The notes under the pieces: generated by a model
Told to the model about the DNA's origin: nothing
The model's input: the letters and a program-made list of their open reading frames with translations, nothing else
Database searches by the model: none
NCBI RefSeq assembly: GCF_040008265.1
Contig: NZ_CP155620.1
Location: forward strand, 496,001-560,000
Source: Campylobacter sp. CCS1377
GTDB lineage: Bacteria > Campylobacterota > Campylobacteria > Campylobacterales > Campylobacteraceae
Direction: 5' to 3'
Length of the DNA stretch: 64,000 nucleotides
Part shown: positions 1 to 9,793 of the stretch, one piece after another
Numbering within the stretch: the first letter of the stretch is position 1
Layout of the letters: each line of letters begins with the position of its first letter
Position numbers and translations under genes: made by a program

Positions 1-237
1 GAAAGTGAAATTTTAATCAACAAAAATCAAATGCAGGAAAAATATTCCATAGATGAAGCAGGAAAGATTTTTAGAATAGAACTTTATGAATTAAGAAATG
101 CAAATTTAAAACAAAACAAAGTTAAAGAAGAATTTACAAAAATCATCAAAAATCCTCCTAAGCTTTCTAAAAATGAACTTGAAATCATTCAAAAAAAAGA
201 TAAGTTTCTGGGTTCTATTTTAGTGGAATTTGAATGA
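1..237 (+). CDS. pgp1: C-terminal end of a probable peptidoglycan carboxypeptidase (partial)
   Basis: The frame is open from base 1 and ends at the TGA at 235-237, so this is the last 78 residues of a longer protein cut by the window edge. The fragment is lysine-rich with no motif diagnostic by itself. It ends ILVEFE and its stop overlaps the ATG of tsaD. In C. jejuni, as I recall, the gene before tsaD is the DL-carboxypeptidase Pgp1, which trims peptidoglycan tripeptides and is needed for helical shape. The name rests on this position and not on a visible active site, so it is tentative. Confidence 0.55.
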   Translation, partial: ESEILINKNQMQEKYSIDEAGKIFRIELYELRNANLKQNKVKEEFTKIIKNPPKLSKNELEIIQKKDKFLGSILVEFE

Positions 238-1241
238 AAAATTTAATTCTTGCTATTGAAAGTTCTTGTGATGATAGTTCCATTGCCATTATTTGTAAGG
301 ATACTTATGCTTGTATTTTTCATAAGAAAATTTCCCAAGAAAGTGAACATTCTTTGTATGGAGGCGTTGTACCTGAGCTTGCTGCTAGACTTCATACGGC
401 GGCTTTGCCAAAAATTTTAGAAGAATGCAAGGATTATTTTCCAAGATTGTGCGCCATAGCAGTAACGAATGAGCCAGGTTTAAGTGTGAGTTTAATTGGC
501 GGTATAACTATGGCAAAGACTTTGGCTTTAAGTCTTAAATTGCCTCTTATAAGCATCAATCATCTTAAAGGACATATTTATTCTTTATTTTTAGAAGAAA
601 AAGTGTGTTTGAATATGGGAATTTTGCTTGTAAGTGGGGGTCATACTATGGTTTTGTATGTGGATGAAAAGGCTAAAATTCATACTTTAGCTTCAACAAA
701 TGATGATAGTTTTGGTGAAAGCTTTGATAAAGTAGCTAAAATGATGAATCTAGGCTATCCAGGTGGCGCAATCATTGAAAATCTTGCAAAAAAAGCTAAA
801 ACAAAATCTTTGCATTTTAGTGTTCCAATGCTACATTCTAAGGAGTTAAACTATAGTTTTTCAGGGCTTAAAAATGCTGTCAGACTTGAGATTTTAAAGT
901 ATGAAAAATTAGATGAAGAGATCAAAAGTGAAATCGCTTTTGCCTTTGAAGAAGTTGCAATTTTGCATATTTTAAATAAACTTGAAAAAATTTTTAAAAT
1001 TTATAATTTTCAAAATTTTGGTATAGTTGGCGGCGCGAGTGCAAATTTAAAATTGCGTCAAAGTATAGAAAAACTTTGTTCTAAATTTTCTTGCGACCTT
1101 AAACTCGCTCCGCTTGAGTATTGTTCTGATAATGCTTTAATGATAGCAAGAGCGGCTTGTGATGCGTATGTTAGAGAAGAATTTACGGATTTTAAAAGTG
1201 AAATTTTAAGTCCCAAAAATACAAATTTTACTATTTTATAA
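234..1241 (+). CDS. tsaD: tRNA N6-threonylcarbamoyladenosine transferase TsaD
   Basis: TsaD transfers the threonylcarbamoyl group to A37 of ANN-decoding tRNAs, working with TsaB and TsaE. The 335-residue length fits the family. The N-terminus ILAIESSCDDSS is the conserved ASKHA phosphate-binding loop, INHLKGHIYS supplies the metal-binding HxxxH pair, and LLVSGGHTM and GGASAN are further family blocks. The ATG overlaps the stop of the upstream gene (ATGA), implying translational coupling, and ctsG follows nine bases later. Same order as C. jejuni Cj1344c-Cj1343c from memory. The family call is secure. Confidence 0.96.
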   Translation: MKNLILAIESSCDDSSIAIICKDTYACIFHKKISQESEHSLYGGVVPELAARLHTAALPKILEECKDYFPRLCAIAVTNEPGLSVSLIGGITMAKTLALSLKLPLISINHLKGHIYSLFLEEKVCLNMGILLVSGGHTMVLYVDEKAKIHTLASTNDDSFGESFDKVAKMMNLGYPGGAIIENLAKKAKTKSLHFSVPMLHSKELNYSFSGLKNAVRLEILKYEKLDEEIKSEIAFAFEEVAILHILNKLEKIFKIYNFQNFGIVGGASANLKLRQSIEKLCSKFSCDLKLAPLEYCSDNALMIARAACDAYVREEFTDFKSEILSPKNTNFTIL

Positions 1242-1250
1242 AGGAAAAAT

Positions 1251-1814
1251 ATGAAAAAAGGTTTTAGTGTTTTAGAATTAATTTTTGTGATTGTTATTTT
1301 AGGGATTTTAGCAGCCATTGCTTTGCCAAAATTAAGTTCTAGCAAGGATAATGCCGAGCTTAGCAAAAGTGCTAGTAATTTAAAAACCGCTATTGGTGAT
1401 ATTACTTTATATGCTTTGAAAAATGATAGTTTGGCAAATACAAGGGTAATAAGCAATGTTGCAGATCTTGAAAGCGTGGATTTAGGAAATATCAATGCAA
1501 CAACGAGTGTGAAATTTAAAGTAGCTGGCGAGGAAGCTTGCGTAAATTTGGTTTTTGTGCCTAAGGATAATGTGGTGGTTTTGGGAATTTCAGCAGATGA
1601 AGAAAGTAAGATTTTGATTGAAAATGTTGCAGCTGCGCAAAGTGAAGCTTTATTCGATCCAAGCAATAAAAGCAAACAAGATGCTTTGAATTCAGCAATG
1701 ATAGCATTATCTAATGCAAATTTTAAAGCAAATTCAAGCAATAAAACTTGTGTTAGTTTTGTGGGTTCTAAAGCTTTTAAAGACTTGGCAAGTAAGGTTT
1801 ATATTTTAAATTGA
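1251..1814 (+). CDS. ctsG: Type II secretion/competence major pseudopilin CtsG
   Basis: This is a 187-residue type IV pilin-like protein, beginning MKKGFSVLELIFVIVILGIL. That is a short leader, prepilin peptidase cleavage after G4, methylatable F5 and Glu at mature position 5, then the hydrophobic alpha-1 helix. GspG family proteins form the pseudopilus of type II secretion, and in Campylobacter CtsG is needed for natural DNA uptake. RBS AAGGAAAAAT precedes the ATG. Two cysteines (EEACV and NKTCV) could form a disulphide. It lies directly behind tsaD and is convergent with the pse genes. Confidence 0.9.
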   Translation: MKKGFSVLELIFVIVILGILAAIALPKLSSSKDNAELSKSASNLKTAIGDITLYALKNDSLANTRVISNVADLESVDLGNINATTSVKFKVAGEEACVNLVFVPKDNVVVLGISADEESKILIENVAAAQSEALFDPSNKSKQDALNSAMIALSNANFKANSSNKTCVSFVGSKAFKDLASKVYILN

Positions 1815-1827
1815 TTTAAAAATAATC

Positions 1828-1865
1828 AAACAAAAGTAAAATTATTTAATTTTTTACTTTTGTGC
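1828..1865. terminator. Bidirectional terminator between ctsG and the pse locus
   Basis: Inverted repeat ACAAAAGTAAAA (1830-1841) and TTTTTACTTTTGT (1851-1863), with T runs for the plus strand. It overlaps the last codons of the convergent minus-strand gene, so it could serve both directions. Confidence 0.6.
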
Positions 1866-2991
1866 TTATTAAATGTTTTTTAAGTTGCATTTTTATGATT
1901 TTTTCGTTTTTGCTATAAAATTCCACAAAGCCAAATTTTTTATGCAAATTGATTACCTGCAAGTTCTCTCTAAAGGCCTCTAAATAAAGTGTTTTTGCTT
2001 GTAAGATATAAAAAGCATAGTAAATACTAATTTGTTCTAAAATTCTGCCCATTCCGCTAACCTTAGAATAAGGATTTGAGTAAAAACCAAATTCTATACT
2101 ACTAGCATCTTTAAAATGAAAATTTATACTTCCTAGAATTTGATTTTTTACACTAAGACAAAAATAAATTTTTTGATTTGTTGTTCTTAGTCTTTTAATG
2201 AATTTTTTGTGTTCATTTTTACTAATAAAATGTTGATGATAAAGATATTTTTTAATTTGCGGAAGGTTTCTTAAGCGTCTAATTTGTTCTTTTTTATATT
2301 TGTTAAGATGGATAAAATTTTCTAAAATTATCTTTACCCCCCCCCCAGTTGTTTGTACTGAAGTATCAAAAGAATTTTGAGTATAAATTTTAAGTATGAA
2401 TTTTTTACCATCTTTGTAAAAAAATGCTGGAAATTCTTCATTGCTTGTAGTTCTTAAAAGATTAAATTGCTCGTTGATGCTTTTATTGATATCCAATTCA
2501 CTGTCTTTTGCGCTGCGTTTTGGATAAAAACTTTCTTTGCCTTTTTGCTTTTGCGCTTTAATGTTAGGATAGAGTTTCAAAAAATCAACGCACAATTCTA
2601 GGCAAAATCTGGCTTGTTTTTCTCTTAGCTCTTCATATAATTCTAAGCCATTTAAAATCAATGTTTTTTGTAGGTAAATATCACCATTATCGGCTTTTTC
2701 ATCAGCTTCAAATACAGAAAAAACAATTTCATCTCTACCTTCAATCACTTGGTGAAACAAAGGTGACCAACCTTTTCCTTGAGGTAAATTTGAAGCATGA
2801 ATGACAATATTATGCTTATTTTGTTGTAAAAATTTCTTATCGATAATTTTGTGATAAGAGAGTATAAAGACAATTTCATAATTAAAAATTTCTTTATGAT
2901 CATAAAAAAGATCGGCATTAATAAGCTTTTGAAGTTCTTTTGCGTAAGGGATAAACCATTGTTTGGGTGAAGTTAAAATAGCAATTTTCAT
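1846..2991 (-). CDS. Phase-variable fusion: formyltransferase-like domain plus PseH-like GNAT domain
   Basis: This is a 381-residue two-domain protein. Residues 1-210 look like a formyltransferase fold: H65 in IHASNLPQGKGWSP and ADNGDI near 100-105 match the HxSxLP and D-containing active-site motifs, although the usual N-x-H is V-I-H. Residues 225-375 form a GNAT acetyltransferase paralogous to PseH: EFGFYSNP here against EFGLYSNP there, then GMGRIL against GMGQIL. A G10 tract (plus-strand C at 2337-2346) encodes Gly216-218 exactly in the linker. Lost or gained bases stop translation within about 15 codons, leaving the first domain only. It lies at the end of the pse locus, so modification of pseudaminic acid or its precursor is the natural guess; the substrate is unknown. 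Confidence 0.8.
   Translation of the reverse strand: MKIAILTSPKQWFIPYAKELQKLINADLFYDHKEIFNYEIVFILSYHKIIDKKFLQQNKHNIVIHASNLPQGKGWSPLFHQVIEGRDEIVFSVFEADEKADNGDIYLQKTLILNGLELYEELREKQARFCLELCVDFLKLYPNIKAQKQKGKESFYPKRSAKDSELDINKSINEQFNLLRTTSNEEFPAFFYKDGKKFILKIYTQNSFDTSVQTTGGGVKIILENFIHLNKYKKEQIRRLRNLPQIKKYLYHQHFISKNEHKKFIKRLRTTNQKIYFCLSVKNQILGSINFHFKDASSIEFGFYSNPYSKVSGMGRILEQISIYYAFYILQAKTLYLEAFRENLQVINLHKKFGFVEFYSKNEKIIKMQLKKHLISTKVKN
2337..2346 (-). repeat. G10 contingency tract in the interdomain linker
   Basis: Ten consecutive C on the plus strand (G on the coding strand). In this length the reading frame is ACT GGG GGG GGG GTA AAG and both domains are joined. With G9 the next codon after the tract is TAA. 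With G11 a TAA follows about 12 codons later. Confidence 0.95.
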
Positions 2992-3027
2992 TATGCTGCC
3001 TTTAAATAAGGAGACATAAAAATTATC

Positions 3028-3486
3028 TTATCCCCCCCCCCGTGAAAGTTCTACATAAAACATATTTTCATCCTTTTTAGTTATAGTAAAATCATTTTTC
3101 AAATATAAATTTAAAGCCCTTTCATTTTCCTTAAAAACACAAGCTTTTAGATTTTTCACTTTTAGAATTTCAAAGGCATATTTTTTAATTTCATTCATCA
3201 AAATCTGTCCCATACCTTTTAAATTGGGATTTGAATAAAGCCCAAATTCGCAAGTTTTTAGAGTGATATTGATAAAATCTATAACGCCTATAAAATCACT
3301 ATTTTGACTTACTAAAAAATATTTTTTACTCAGATCATTTTTTAATTTATTGATAAAATCTAAGTGTTCTTGAAAACTAAAATTTTTATTTTTCATAAAT
3401 TGGGAAATTTTTTCATGATTGCGCCATTCATAAACAAGTTTTATTTCTTGCGCGTCAAGTTGAGTAAAATTTTTAAGCTCAATCAT
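3028..3486 (-). CDS. pseH: UDP-4-amino-4,6-dideoxy-N-acetyl-altrosamine N-acetyltransferase PseH
   Basis: PseH acetylates the 4-amino group of the pseudaminic acid precursor using acetyl-CoA. The protein has 152 residues and is a single GNAT domain. Family features include YEWRNHEKI near the N-terminus, [18 protein letters not shown] (acetyl-CoA binding region) and [14 protein letters not shown]. The start overlaps the end of pseG by four bases. The C-terminus is unusual: a G10 tract (3032-3041 on plus) encodes the last RGGG before TAA. With G9 the frame would run 13 codons further and stop in TAATG, overlapping the start of the next gene. Confidence 0.9.
   Translation of the reverse strand: MIELKNFTQLDAQEIKLVYEWRNHEKISQFMKNKNFSFQEHLDFINKLKNDLSKKYFLVSQNSDFIGVIDFINITLKTCEFGLYSNPNLKGMGQILMNEIKKYAFEILKVKNLKACVFKENERALNLYLKNDFTITKKDENMFYVELSRGGG
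3032..3041 (-). repeat. G10 contingency tract at the 3' end of pseH
   Basis: Ten consecutive C on the plus strand. It changes only the tail of PseH: G10 stops at once, G11 adds two codons, G9 extends 13 codons to a TAA sharing its last A with the ATG of the downstream formyltransferase fusion gene. Confidence 0.95.
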
Positions 3487-4304
3487 AGAAAATCCACCTC
3501 ATAGCCTTTTTGTGCAAGCCATTTGGCTATTTTTTCTTGATTTTTGGCACAGCAAATTGCTTTAAAATTTGCTTTTAAAATTAGAGCTTCGTTGACTAAA
3601 GAGCTCGCTGAAATGATAAGTTTTTTGCTTTCATTCATTAATTTTGCTAAATTGTCGCTATCAATGGTTAATGTGATATTTGGGTGATTTTGAACAAATT
3701 TTTGGAGTTTTTTTAAATTTTTATTTGAGTTACTTGTTGCAATAAGAATTTTTTTCTCTTCACTAAAATCAGAAGCGATTTTTGCGGATAAATTTTTAAT
3801 ATCTGTACCACCAATACAGATAAAATAGTCCCAAATTTTTTCTCTTTTTATCTTACTTTCTTTGTAAAATTCATCACGAATTAAAGCATAGGAAAATCCG
3901 CATCTTAACTCGCATCTAAAAGGCACTAAATCTTTATAATCGCTCGCTTTTGCATAAGCATTAACATTTAGTAAAATATCACAATAGTGGGCTTTAAAAG
4001 TATCATCAAAACTTAAAATTTTAATACCAGTTTCAAGTTTTATGAGTTTTTCATCATCATAGCCAATATCATAATGATCGATGATTAAAAGTTCAAATTT
4101 CTCAGCCTTGATAAGATTGATTAACTCATATATACTAGAGCTTATAAGCTCATAAACAGGATAAGGAATTTCATCAATCAAAGAGCCTTCTAGTGCGATA
4201 CAGGCAAAGCTTACATCATCGTATTGTTTAGCTAAAACAAGATCGCGTTTGATATGTCCAAAACCTATTTGGCTAGAGCTATCACTTCTAAAAAGAACTT
4301 TCAT
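3483..4304 (-). CDS. pseG: UDP-2,4-diacetamido-2,4,6-trideoxy-altropyranose hydrolase PseG
   Basis: PseG removes UDP from the diacetamido sugar nucleotide, the step before condensation with phosphoenolpyruvate by PseI. The 273-residue product begins [20 protein letters not shown], the glycine- and histidine-containing N-terminal motif of this GT-B-like hydrolase family (catalytic His near residue 17). [12 protein letters not shown] and [11 protein letters not shown] are further matches. It overlaps pseF by 17 bases and pseH by four, so the genes are tightly coupled. Confidence 0.92.
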   Translation of the reverse strand: MKVLFRSDSSSQIGFGHIKRDLVLAKQYDDVSFACIALEGSLIDEIPYPVYELISSSIYELINLIKAEKFELLIIDHYDIGYDDEKLIKLETGIKILSFDDTFKAHYCDILLNVNAYAKASDYKDLVPFRCELRCGFSYALIRDEFYKESKIKREKIWDYFICIGGTDIKNLSAKIASDFSEEKKILIATSNSNKNLKKLQKFVQNHPNITLTIDSDNLAKLMNESKKLIISASSLVNEALILKANFKAICCAKNQEKIAKWLAQKGYEVDFL

Positions 4305-4986
4305 AACTCACCTTATAAAGTATCTTTGCAAATTCTAAATCTTCTAAGGTATCAATATCGCAAACCAAATTCCGCGGTAGTAAATATACGCTAGAGTAGG
4401 GTTTAAATAAAAAATCATTTTCGAGCCAAGCCTTGTTTTTACCAAAATAAAAAGCTCCAGCATCATGATAGGCCTTAGTTAAGTCCTGCGAGCGGCTTTT
4501 ATAAAAACTCTCATCAAACATATAAACTTGATTTTTTTCATCTAAATAAAAAGCCCTTTGTATAGGGTAATCAAACTCACTAGCACTAAACAAAAATTCA
4601 CTTTTATTGTCTAAAAATTTTTCAAAAGCCTTTTTTAGAATTTCACTATCAATTAATGGGGCGGTAGCATAAAGGGCGCAGATATTGTCATAAAATTGCC
4701 CTTTTTGGGCTAAAATTTCGATAGCATTTTTAATCACTGCTGTGCTAGAAGTATAATCATCGCTTAAGTTTTTATCACGAACAAAAGGAGCTTTTGCGCC
4801 GTATTTGCACGCTATTTTTATAATCTCCTCATCATCGCTTGAGATAATTACTTCATCAAAAATATCAGAACTTAAAGCATTTTCTATGCTATAAGCAATT
4901 AAAGGTTTTCCTAAAAAATCAATGATATTTTTCTTTGGAATTCTTTTAGAACCACCACGCGCTGGGATTATACAAAGATTTTTCAT
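4288..4986 (-). CDS. pseF: CMP-pseudaminic acid synthetase PseF
   Basis: PseF activates pseudaminic acid with CTP to give CMP-Pse, the donor for flagellin O-glycosylation. The product is 232 residues. The N-terminus [17 protein letters not shown] is the nucleotide-binding signature of cytidylyltransferases; YATAPLID and [11 protein letters not shown] are also typical. RBS AAAGGAAAAATA precedes the ATG. There is a 78-base gap to pseC, so an internal promoter is possible. Confidence 0.94.
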   Translation of the reverse strand: MKNLCIIPARGGSKRIPKKNIIDFLGKPLIAYSIENALSSDIFDEVIISSDDEEIIKIACKYGAKAPFVRDKNLSDDYTSSTAVIKNAIEILAQKGQFYDNICALYATAPLIDSEILKKAFEKFLDNKSEFLFSASEFDYPIQRAFYLDEKNQVYMFDESFYKSRSQDLTKAYHDAGAFYFGKNKAWLENDFLFKPYSSVYLLPRNLVCDIDTLEDLEFAKILYKVSYESSF

Positions 4987-5064
4987 TATTTTTCCTTTGG
5001 AAATTATGGTTTATTTAAATATAAAAAATTTGTCACTTAAGCCAAATAATTTCATAAATTTAAC

Positions 5065-6195
5065 TTATCCACAATATCCCCTTTTTGTTTTTTCTAAAAT
5101 GCTAAATAAAGTATCTTTTACAAAGCTTGCATCTTTTAAGCTCATTTCTTGATGAGCTGGAATGCTAAGTTCTGCTTTGTAAAAATTATCCGCATTGTCT
5201 AGTTTCATTTCGCCTAAGAGTTTTTTATAAAAACTAAATTCATAAGTAGGCTTATAATGCACTTGCACGCCGATTCCAGCTTTAAGTAAATTTTTAAAAA
5301 TTTCTTCTTTTTGACAATAAAATTCAGGAAAAAGTAAAATAGGATACAAATGCCTTGAGCTTTTTTTATAATCTTTGATTTTTATGGTTGAAAAATAAGG
5401 ATTTTTTTCAAATTCTTTATCATAAAATTTAGCTATTTCTTCTCTTTTTTCTAAATTTAAATCAAGTTTTTTAAGCTGATTGATCCCCAAAGCACAAGCG
5501 ACATCACTTAAGCGATAATTGTAACCAAGCTCGACCATATCGCTATCCCAAAGTCTTTTTTTAACTATGCCATGGCTTCTTAAAAGTTTTATTTTATCTA
5601 TTAATTCTTTATCATTGCTAAGAACTGCACCGCCTTCAAAAGTGGTAATTGGTTTAACAGGATGAAAAGAAAAGATATTTAAATCAGCTATTGCGCCTAC
5701 TTTTTTGCCTTTATATTCTGCTCCTAAAGCATGGCTTGCATCATCAATTAAAGGGATTTTATATATCTTAGCCAAAGTTAAAATTTCATCCATTTCAACG
5801 CTATTACCACCAAAATCAACCGCAGTGATGGCTCCTATGTTGGAACTATCCTTTGCAAGTCTAGCTTCAAGCTTTTTTTCATCGATATTGCCATCACTTT
5901 TTATATCTATAAATTCCACCTTTGCACCTGCCATTAAAGCTGCATTTGCAGTGGCTGCAAAGGTAAGTGGGGTAGTTAGAACGATTTTTTCTTTTACATT
6001 TAAAGCCGTATAAGCAAGATGAAGTGCTGAAGTGGCTGAATTTAATACACAAGCATATTTTACGCCTACATAATCACAAAGTGCATTTTCAAATTCTTCT
6101 ATTTTTGCTCCACCGGTTAAAATTTCATCTTTTAAAGCATTTATTACTGCTTCTATGTCACTTTGATCGATATTTTGATGAGAATAAGTTAGCAT
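5065..6195 (-). CDS. pseC: UDP-4-amino-4,6-dideoxy-N-acetyl-altrosamine transaminase PseC
   Basis: PseC is the PLP-dependent aminotransferase that adds the 4-amino group to the PseB product. It has 376 residues in the DegT/DnrJ/EryC1 fold. The cofactor lysine is probably K181 in SFHPVKPITTFEGGA; LIDDASHALGAEYKGKKVG precedes it. The ATG immediately follows the pseB stop, with its RBS in the pseB coding end, so the two are co-translated. Confidence 0.94.
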   Translation of the reverse strand: MLTYSHQNIDQSDIEAVINALKDEILTGGAKIEEFENALCDYVGVKYACVLNSATSALHLAYTALNVKEKIVLTTPLTFAATANAALMAGAKVEFIDIKSDGNIDEKKLEARLAKDSSNIGAITAVDFGGNSVEMDEILTLAKIYKIPLIDDASHALGAEYKGKKVGAIADLNIFSFHPVKPITTFEGGAVLSNDKELIDKIKLLRSHGIVKKRLWDSDMVELGYNYRLSDVACALGINQLKKLDLNLEKREEIAKFYDKEFEKNPYFSTIKIKDYKKSSRHLYPILLFPEFYCQKEEIFKNLLKAGIGVQVHYKPTYEFSFYKKLLGEMKLDNADNFYKAELSIPAHQEMSLKDASFVKDTLFSILEKTKRGYCG

Positions 6196-7224
<1,029 letters not shown>

Positions 7225-7259
7225 CTAGCTAGGTTTCAGCAATAAGTGTTCCATAAAAA

Positions 7260-7820
7260 TTATTTTAAAATTCTAGGTAGAGTTATGCCTGTTTGTGCTT
7301 GGTATTTACCTTTTTTATCTGCATAGGTTACATCGCATTTTTCATCGCCTTGTAAAAATAAGACTTGTGCAATTCCTTCATTAGCATAAATTTTTGCAGG
7401 CAAAGGAGTGGTATTTGAAATTTCGATAGTAATATGTCCTTCAAAACCTGGTTCAAAAGGAGTTACATTGACTATAATCCCACATCTTGCATAGGTGCTT
7501 TTTCCAAGACAGATTGCTAAAACATCTTCAGGCATTTTAAAATATTCTATTGTCCTAGCAAGTGCAAAAGAATTTGCAGGGACTATACACACATCACCCA
7601 CAAAATCCACTACATTTTCTTCCACGAAATTTTTTGGATCCACTACGGTGGAATTTACATTAGTAAAGATTTTAAACTCACGCCCTACGCGTATATCATA
7701 ACCGTAACTTGAAAGACCATAGCTTACAACACCTTTTCCTATATTTGCTTCACAAAATGGCTCTATCATTTTATGTTCTAACGCCATTTTTCTTATCCAA
7801 TTATCTGCTTTTAATCCCAT
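7260..7820 (-). CDS. dcd: dCTP deaminase
   Basis: Dcd converts dCTP to dUTP for thymidylate synthesis. The length of 186 residues is typical. [31 protein letters not shown] carries the conserved family core with the catalytic Glu in PFEPGFEGH, and [10 protein letters not shown] is the usual C-terminus. It shares a divergent promoter region with accB and lies upstream of pseB in the same orientation, so pse genes may be partly read from it. Confidence 0.95.
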   Translation of the reverse strand: MGLKADNWIRKMALEHKMIEPFCEANIGKGVVSYGLSSYGYDIRVGREFKIFTNVNSTVVDPKNFVEENVVDFVGDVCIVPANSFALARTIEYFKMPEDVLAICLGKSTYARCGIIVNVTPFEPGFEGHITIEISNTTPLPAKIYANEGIAQVLFLQGDEKCDVTYADKKGKYQAQTGITLPRILK

Positions 7821-7908
7821 AAATTCTTACCTTAAAATGATATAAATTTTTGACTATAACTTAAAATCTTTTGGATTTAATTTTAAAAAATTTGAGTTTT
7901 AAACTTAA

Positions 7909-7930
7909 ATTATAACTTTTTTTATATAAT
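7909..7930. promoter_or_regulatory. Divergent -10 elements for dcd and accB
   Basis: TATAAT at 7925-7930 reads towards accB, about 35 bases before its ATG. ATTATA at 7909-7914 is a TATAAT on the minus strand facing dcd. No convincing -35 boxes are visible, as is usual in Campylobacter. Confidence 0.6.
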
Positions 7931-7964
7931 AGCAACTTAAGTTTTTTAAATTTTAGGAGATTTT

Positions 7965-8417
7965 ATGACTAGAGAAGAAATTAAAGAATTAGTACAATTA
8001 TTTGCCGAGGCTAATATCAGTAAAATAAAAATTAAAGAACAAGATGGTTTTGAAATAGCTCTTGAAAGAGATATGTGTTGTGATGTCCCAGCGCCTGTTG
8101 CTTGTCCTCCTGCGCCACAACCAATTAATGTAAATGTGGTGAATGAGGCTCAACCTAGTTCTAATGCAAAATCCAACAAGCCTACTTTAAACAGTCCTAT
8201 GGTTGGAACTTTCTATCAAGCACCAAGTCCAGGTGCAACACCTTTTGTAAAAGTTGGAAGTACTGTGAAAAAAGGTGATACGATAGCTATTATTGAAGCG
8301 ATGAAAATTATGAATGAAATCGAAGCTGAATTTGATTGCAGGATAACAGAAGTTTTGGTTGCAGATGGACAGCCTGTAGAATTTAATACGGCTTTATTTG
8401 TAGTGGAGAAATTATAA
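7965..8417 (+). CDS. accB: Biotin carboxyl carrier protein of acetyl-CoA carboxylase
   Basis: AccB carries biotin between the carboxylase and transferase halves of acetyl-CoA carboxylase, the committed step of fatty acid synthesis. It is 150 residues long. The C-terminal biotinyl domain contains EAMKIMNEIEAE, with the biotinylated lysine at K114, and SPMVGTFYQAPSPGA is the preceding strand region. The linker at residues 40-75 is Pro/Ala-rich. RBS AGGAG. accC begins one base after the stop. Confidence 0.96.
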   Translation: MTREEIKELVQLFAEANISKIKIKEQDGFEIALERDMCCDVPAPVACPPAPQPINVNVVNEAQPSSNAKSNKPTLNSPMVGTFYQAPSPGATPFVKVGSTVKKGDTIAIIEAMKIMNEIEAEFDCRITEVLVADGQPVEFNTALFVVEKL

Positions 8418-8418
8418 A

Positions 8419-9750
8419 ATGGAAATCAAAAGCGTTTTAATTGCAAATCGTGGTGAAATAGCACTTCGAGCTTTAAGAACGATTAAGGAAATGGGAAAGA
8501 AAGCAATTTGCGTATATTCTGAAGCGGATAAAGATGCTTTGTATTTAAAATATGCTGATGTAAGCATTTGCATAGGAAAAGCTAGAAGTTCTGAAAGTTA
8601 TCTTAATATCCCAGCAATTATTTCTGCGGCTGAAATCAGCGAAGCAGATGCGATTTTTCCTGGTTATGGCTTTTTGAGTGAAAATCAAAATTTTGTTGAA
8701 ATTTGTGCTAAACATAATATTAAATTCATAGGTCCTTCTGTTGAAGCTATGGCTTTAATGAGTGATAAATCAAAAGCTAAGCAAGTGATGCAAAGAGCGG
8801 GTGTACCTGTGATACCAGGAAGCGATGGAGCTTTATCGGGCGTAGAATCAGCAAAAAAATTGGCAAAAGAGATAGGTTATCCAGTAATCTTAAAAGCAGC
8901 TGCAGGTGGTGGCGGTCGTGGTATGCGCGTGGTTGAAAGCGAAAAAGATCTTGAAAAAGCATATTGGTCTGCTGAAAGTGAAGCAATGACGGCTTTTGGG
9001 GATGGGACTATGTATATGGAAAAATACATACAAAATCCACGTCATATTGAAGTACAAGTGATTGGCGATAGTTTTGGTAATGTGATTCACATAGGTGAGA
9101 GAGATTGTTCTATGCAAAGACGCCATCAAAAATTAATAGAAGAATCTCCAGCTATTTTGCTTGATGAAAAAACGCGTGCAAGACTTCATGAGACAGCCAT
9201 TAAAGCGGCTAAAGCTATAGGTTATGAAGGAGCGGGAACTTTTGAATTTTTAGTGGATAAAAATTTAGACTTTTATTTTATAGAAATGAATACGCGTCTA
9301 CAAGTAGAGCATTGTGTAAGTGAAATGGTAAGCGGAATTGACATTATAGAATTAATGATAAAAGTGGCTGAAGGCGGTGCTTTACCTTCTCAAGAAGAGA
9401 TTAAACTTAAAGGTCATTCTATAGAATGCAGAATTACGGCTGAAGATCCTAAGACTTTCTTGCCAAGTCCAGGTAAAATTGCAAAATATGTCCCACCAGC
9501 AGGACGCAATGTGAGAATGGAAAGTCATTGTTATCAAGATTATAGCGTTCCACCTTATTATGATTCTATGATAGGAAAGCTTGTAGTTTGGGCACCTGAT
9601 CGCAATAAGGCCATTGCAAAAATGAAAGTAGCTTTAGATGAACTGATTGTGAGTGGGATTAAAACGACTAAAGATTTTCATCTTGCTATGATGGAAAATC
9701 CTGATTTTATTAATAATAATTACGATACAAATTATCTTAGCAGACATTGA
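8419..9750 (+). CDS. accC: Biotin carboxylase subunit of acetyl-CoA carboxylase
   Basis: AccC uses ATP and bicarbonate to carboxylate biotin on AccB. The 443 residues form an ATP-grasp enzyme: LIANRGEIALRALRT at the N-terminus, the glycine-rich lid KAAAGGGGRGMR, HIEVQVIGD and the catalytic EMNTRLQVEH. It forms an operon with accB and ends at a hairpin shared with the convergent SurA-like gene. Confidence 0.97.
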   Translation: MEIKSVLIANRGEIALRALRTIKEMGKKAICVYSEADKDALYLKYADVSICIGKARSSESYLNIPAIISAAEISEADAIFPGYGFLSENQNFVEICAKHNIKFIGPSVEAMALMSDKSKAKQVMQRAGVPVIPGSDGALSGVESAKKLAKEIGYPVILKAAAGGGGRGMRVVESEKDLEKAYWSAESEAMTAFGDGTMYMEKYIQNPRHIEVQVIGDSFGNVIHIGERDCSMQRRHQKLIEESPAILLDEKTRARLHETAIKAAKAIGYEGAGTFEFLVDKNLDFYFIEMNTRLQVEHCVSEMVSGIDIIELMIKVAEGGALPSQEEIKLKGHSIECRITAEDPKTFLPSPGKIAKYVPPAGRNVRMESHCYQDYSVPPYYDSMIGKLVVWAPDRNKAIAKMKVALDELIVSGIKTTKDFHLAMMENPDFINNNYDTNYLSRH

Positions 9751-9776
9751 TTTTACCTTTTGGTAAAATCAAAATT
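9749..9776 (+). terminator. Terminator after accC
   Basis: GATTTTACC, TTTT loop, GGTAAAATC (9749-9770), overlapping the accC stop codon; the following tract is AT-rich but not a pure T run. It sits between convergent genes. Confidence 0.6.
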
Positions 9777-9793
9777 ATTTTAAAAACTTTAAA

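Noticed and set aside
1058-1741. 227-codon minus-strand frame over tsaD and ctsG
   Set aside because: Antisense to two confident genes with family motifs and without an RBS; a composition effect of AT-rich coding DNA.
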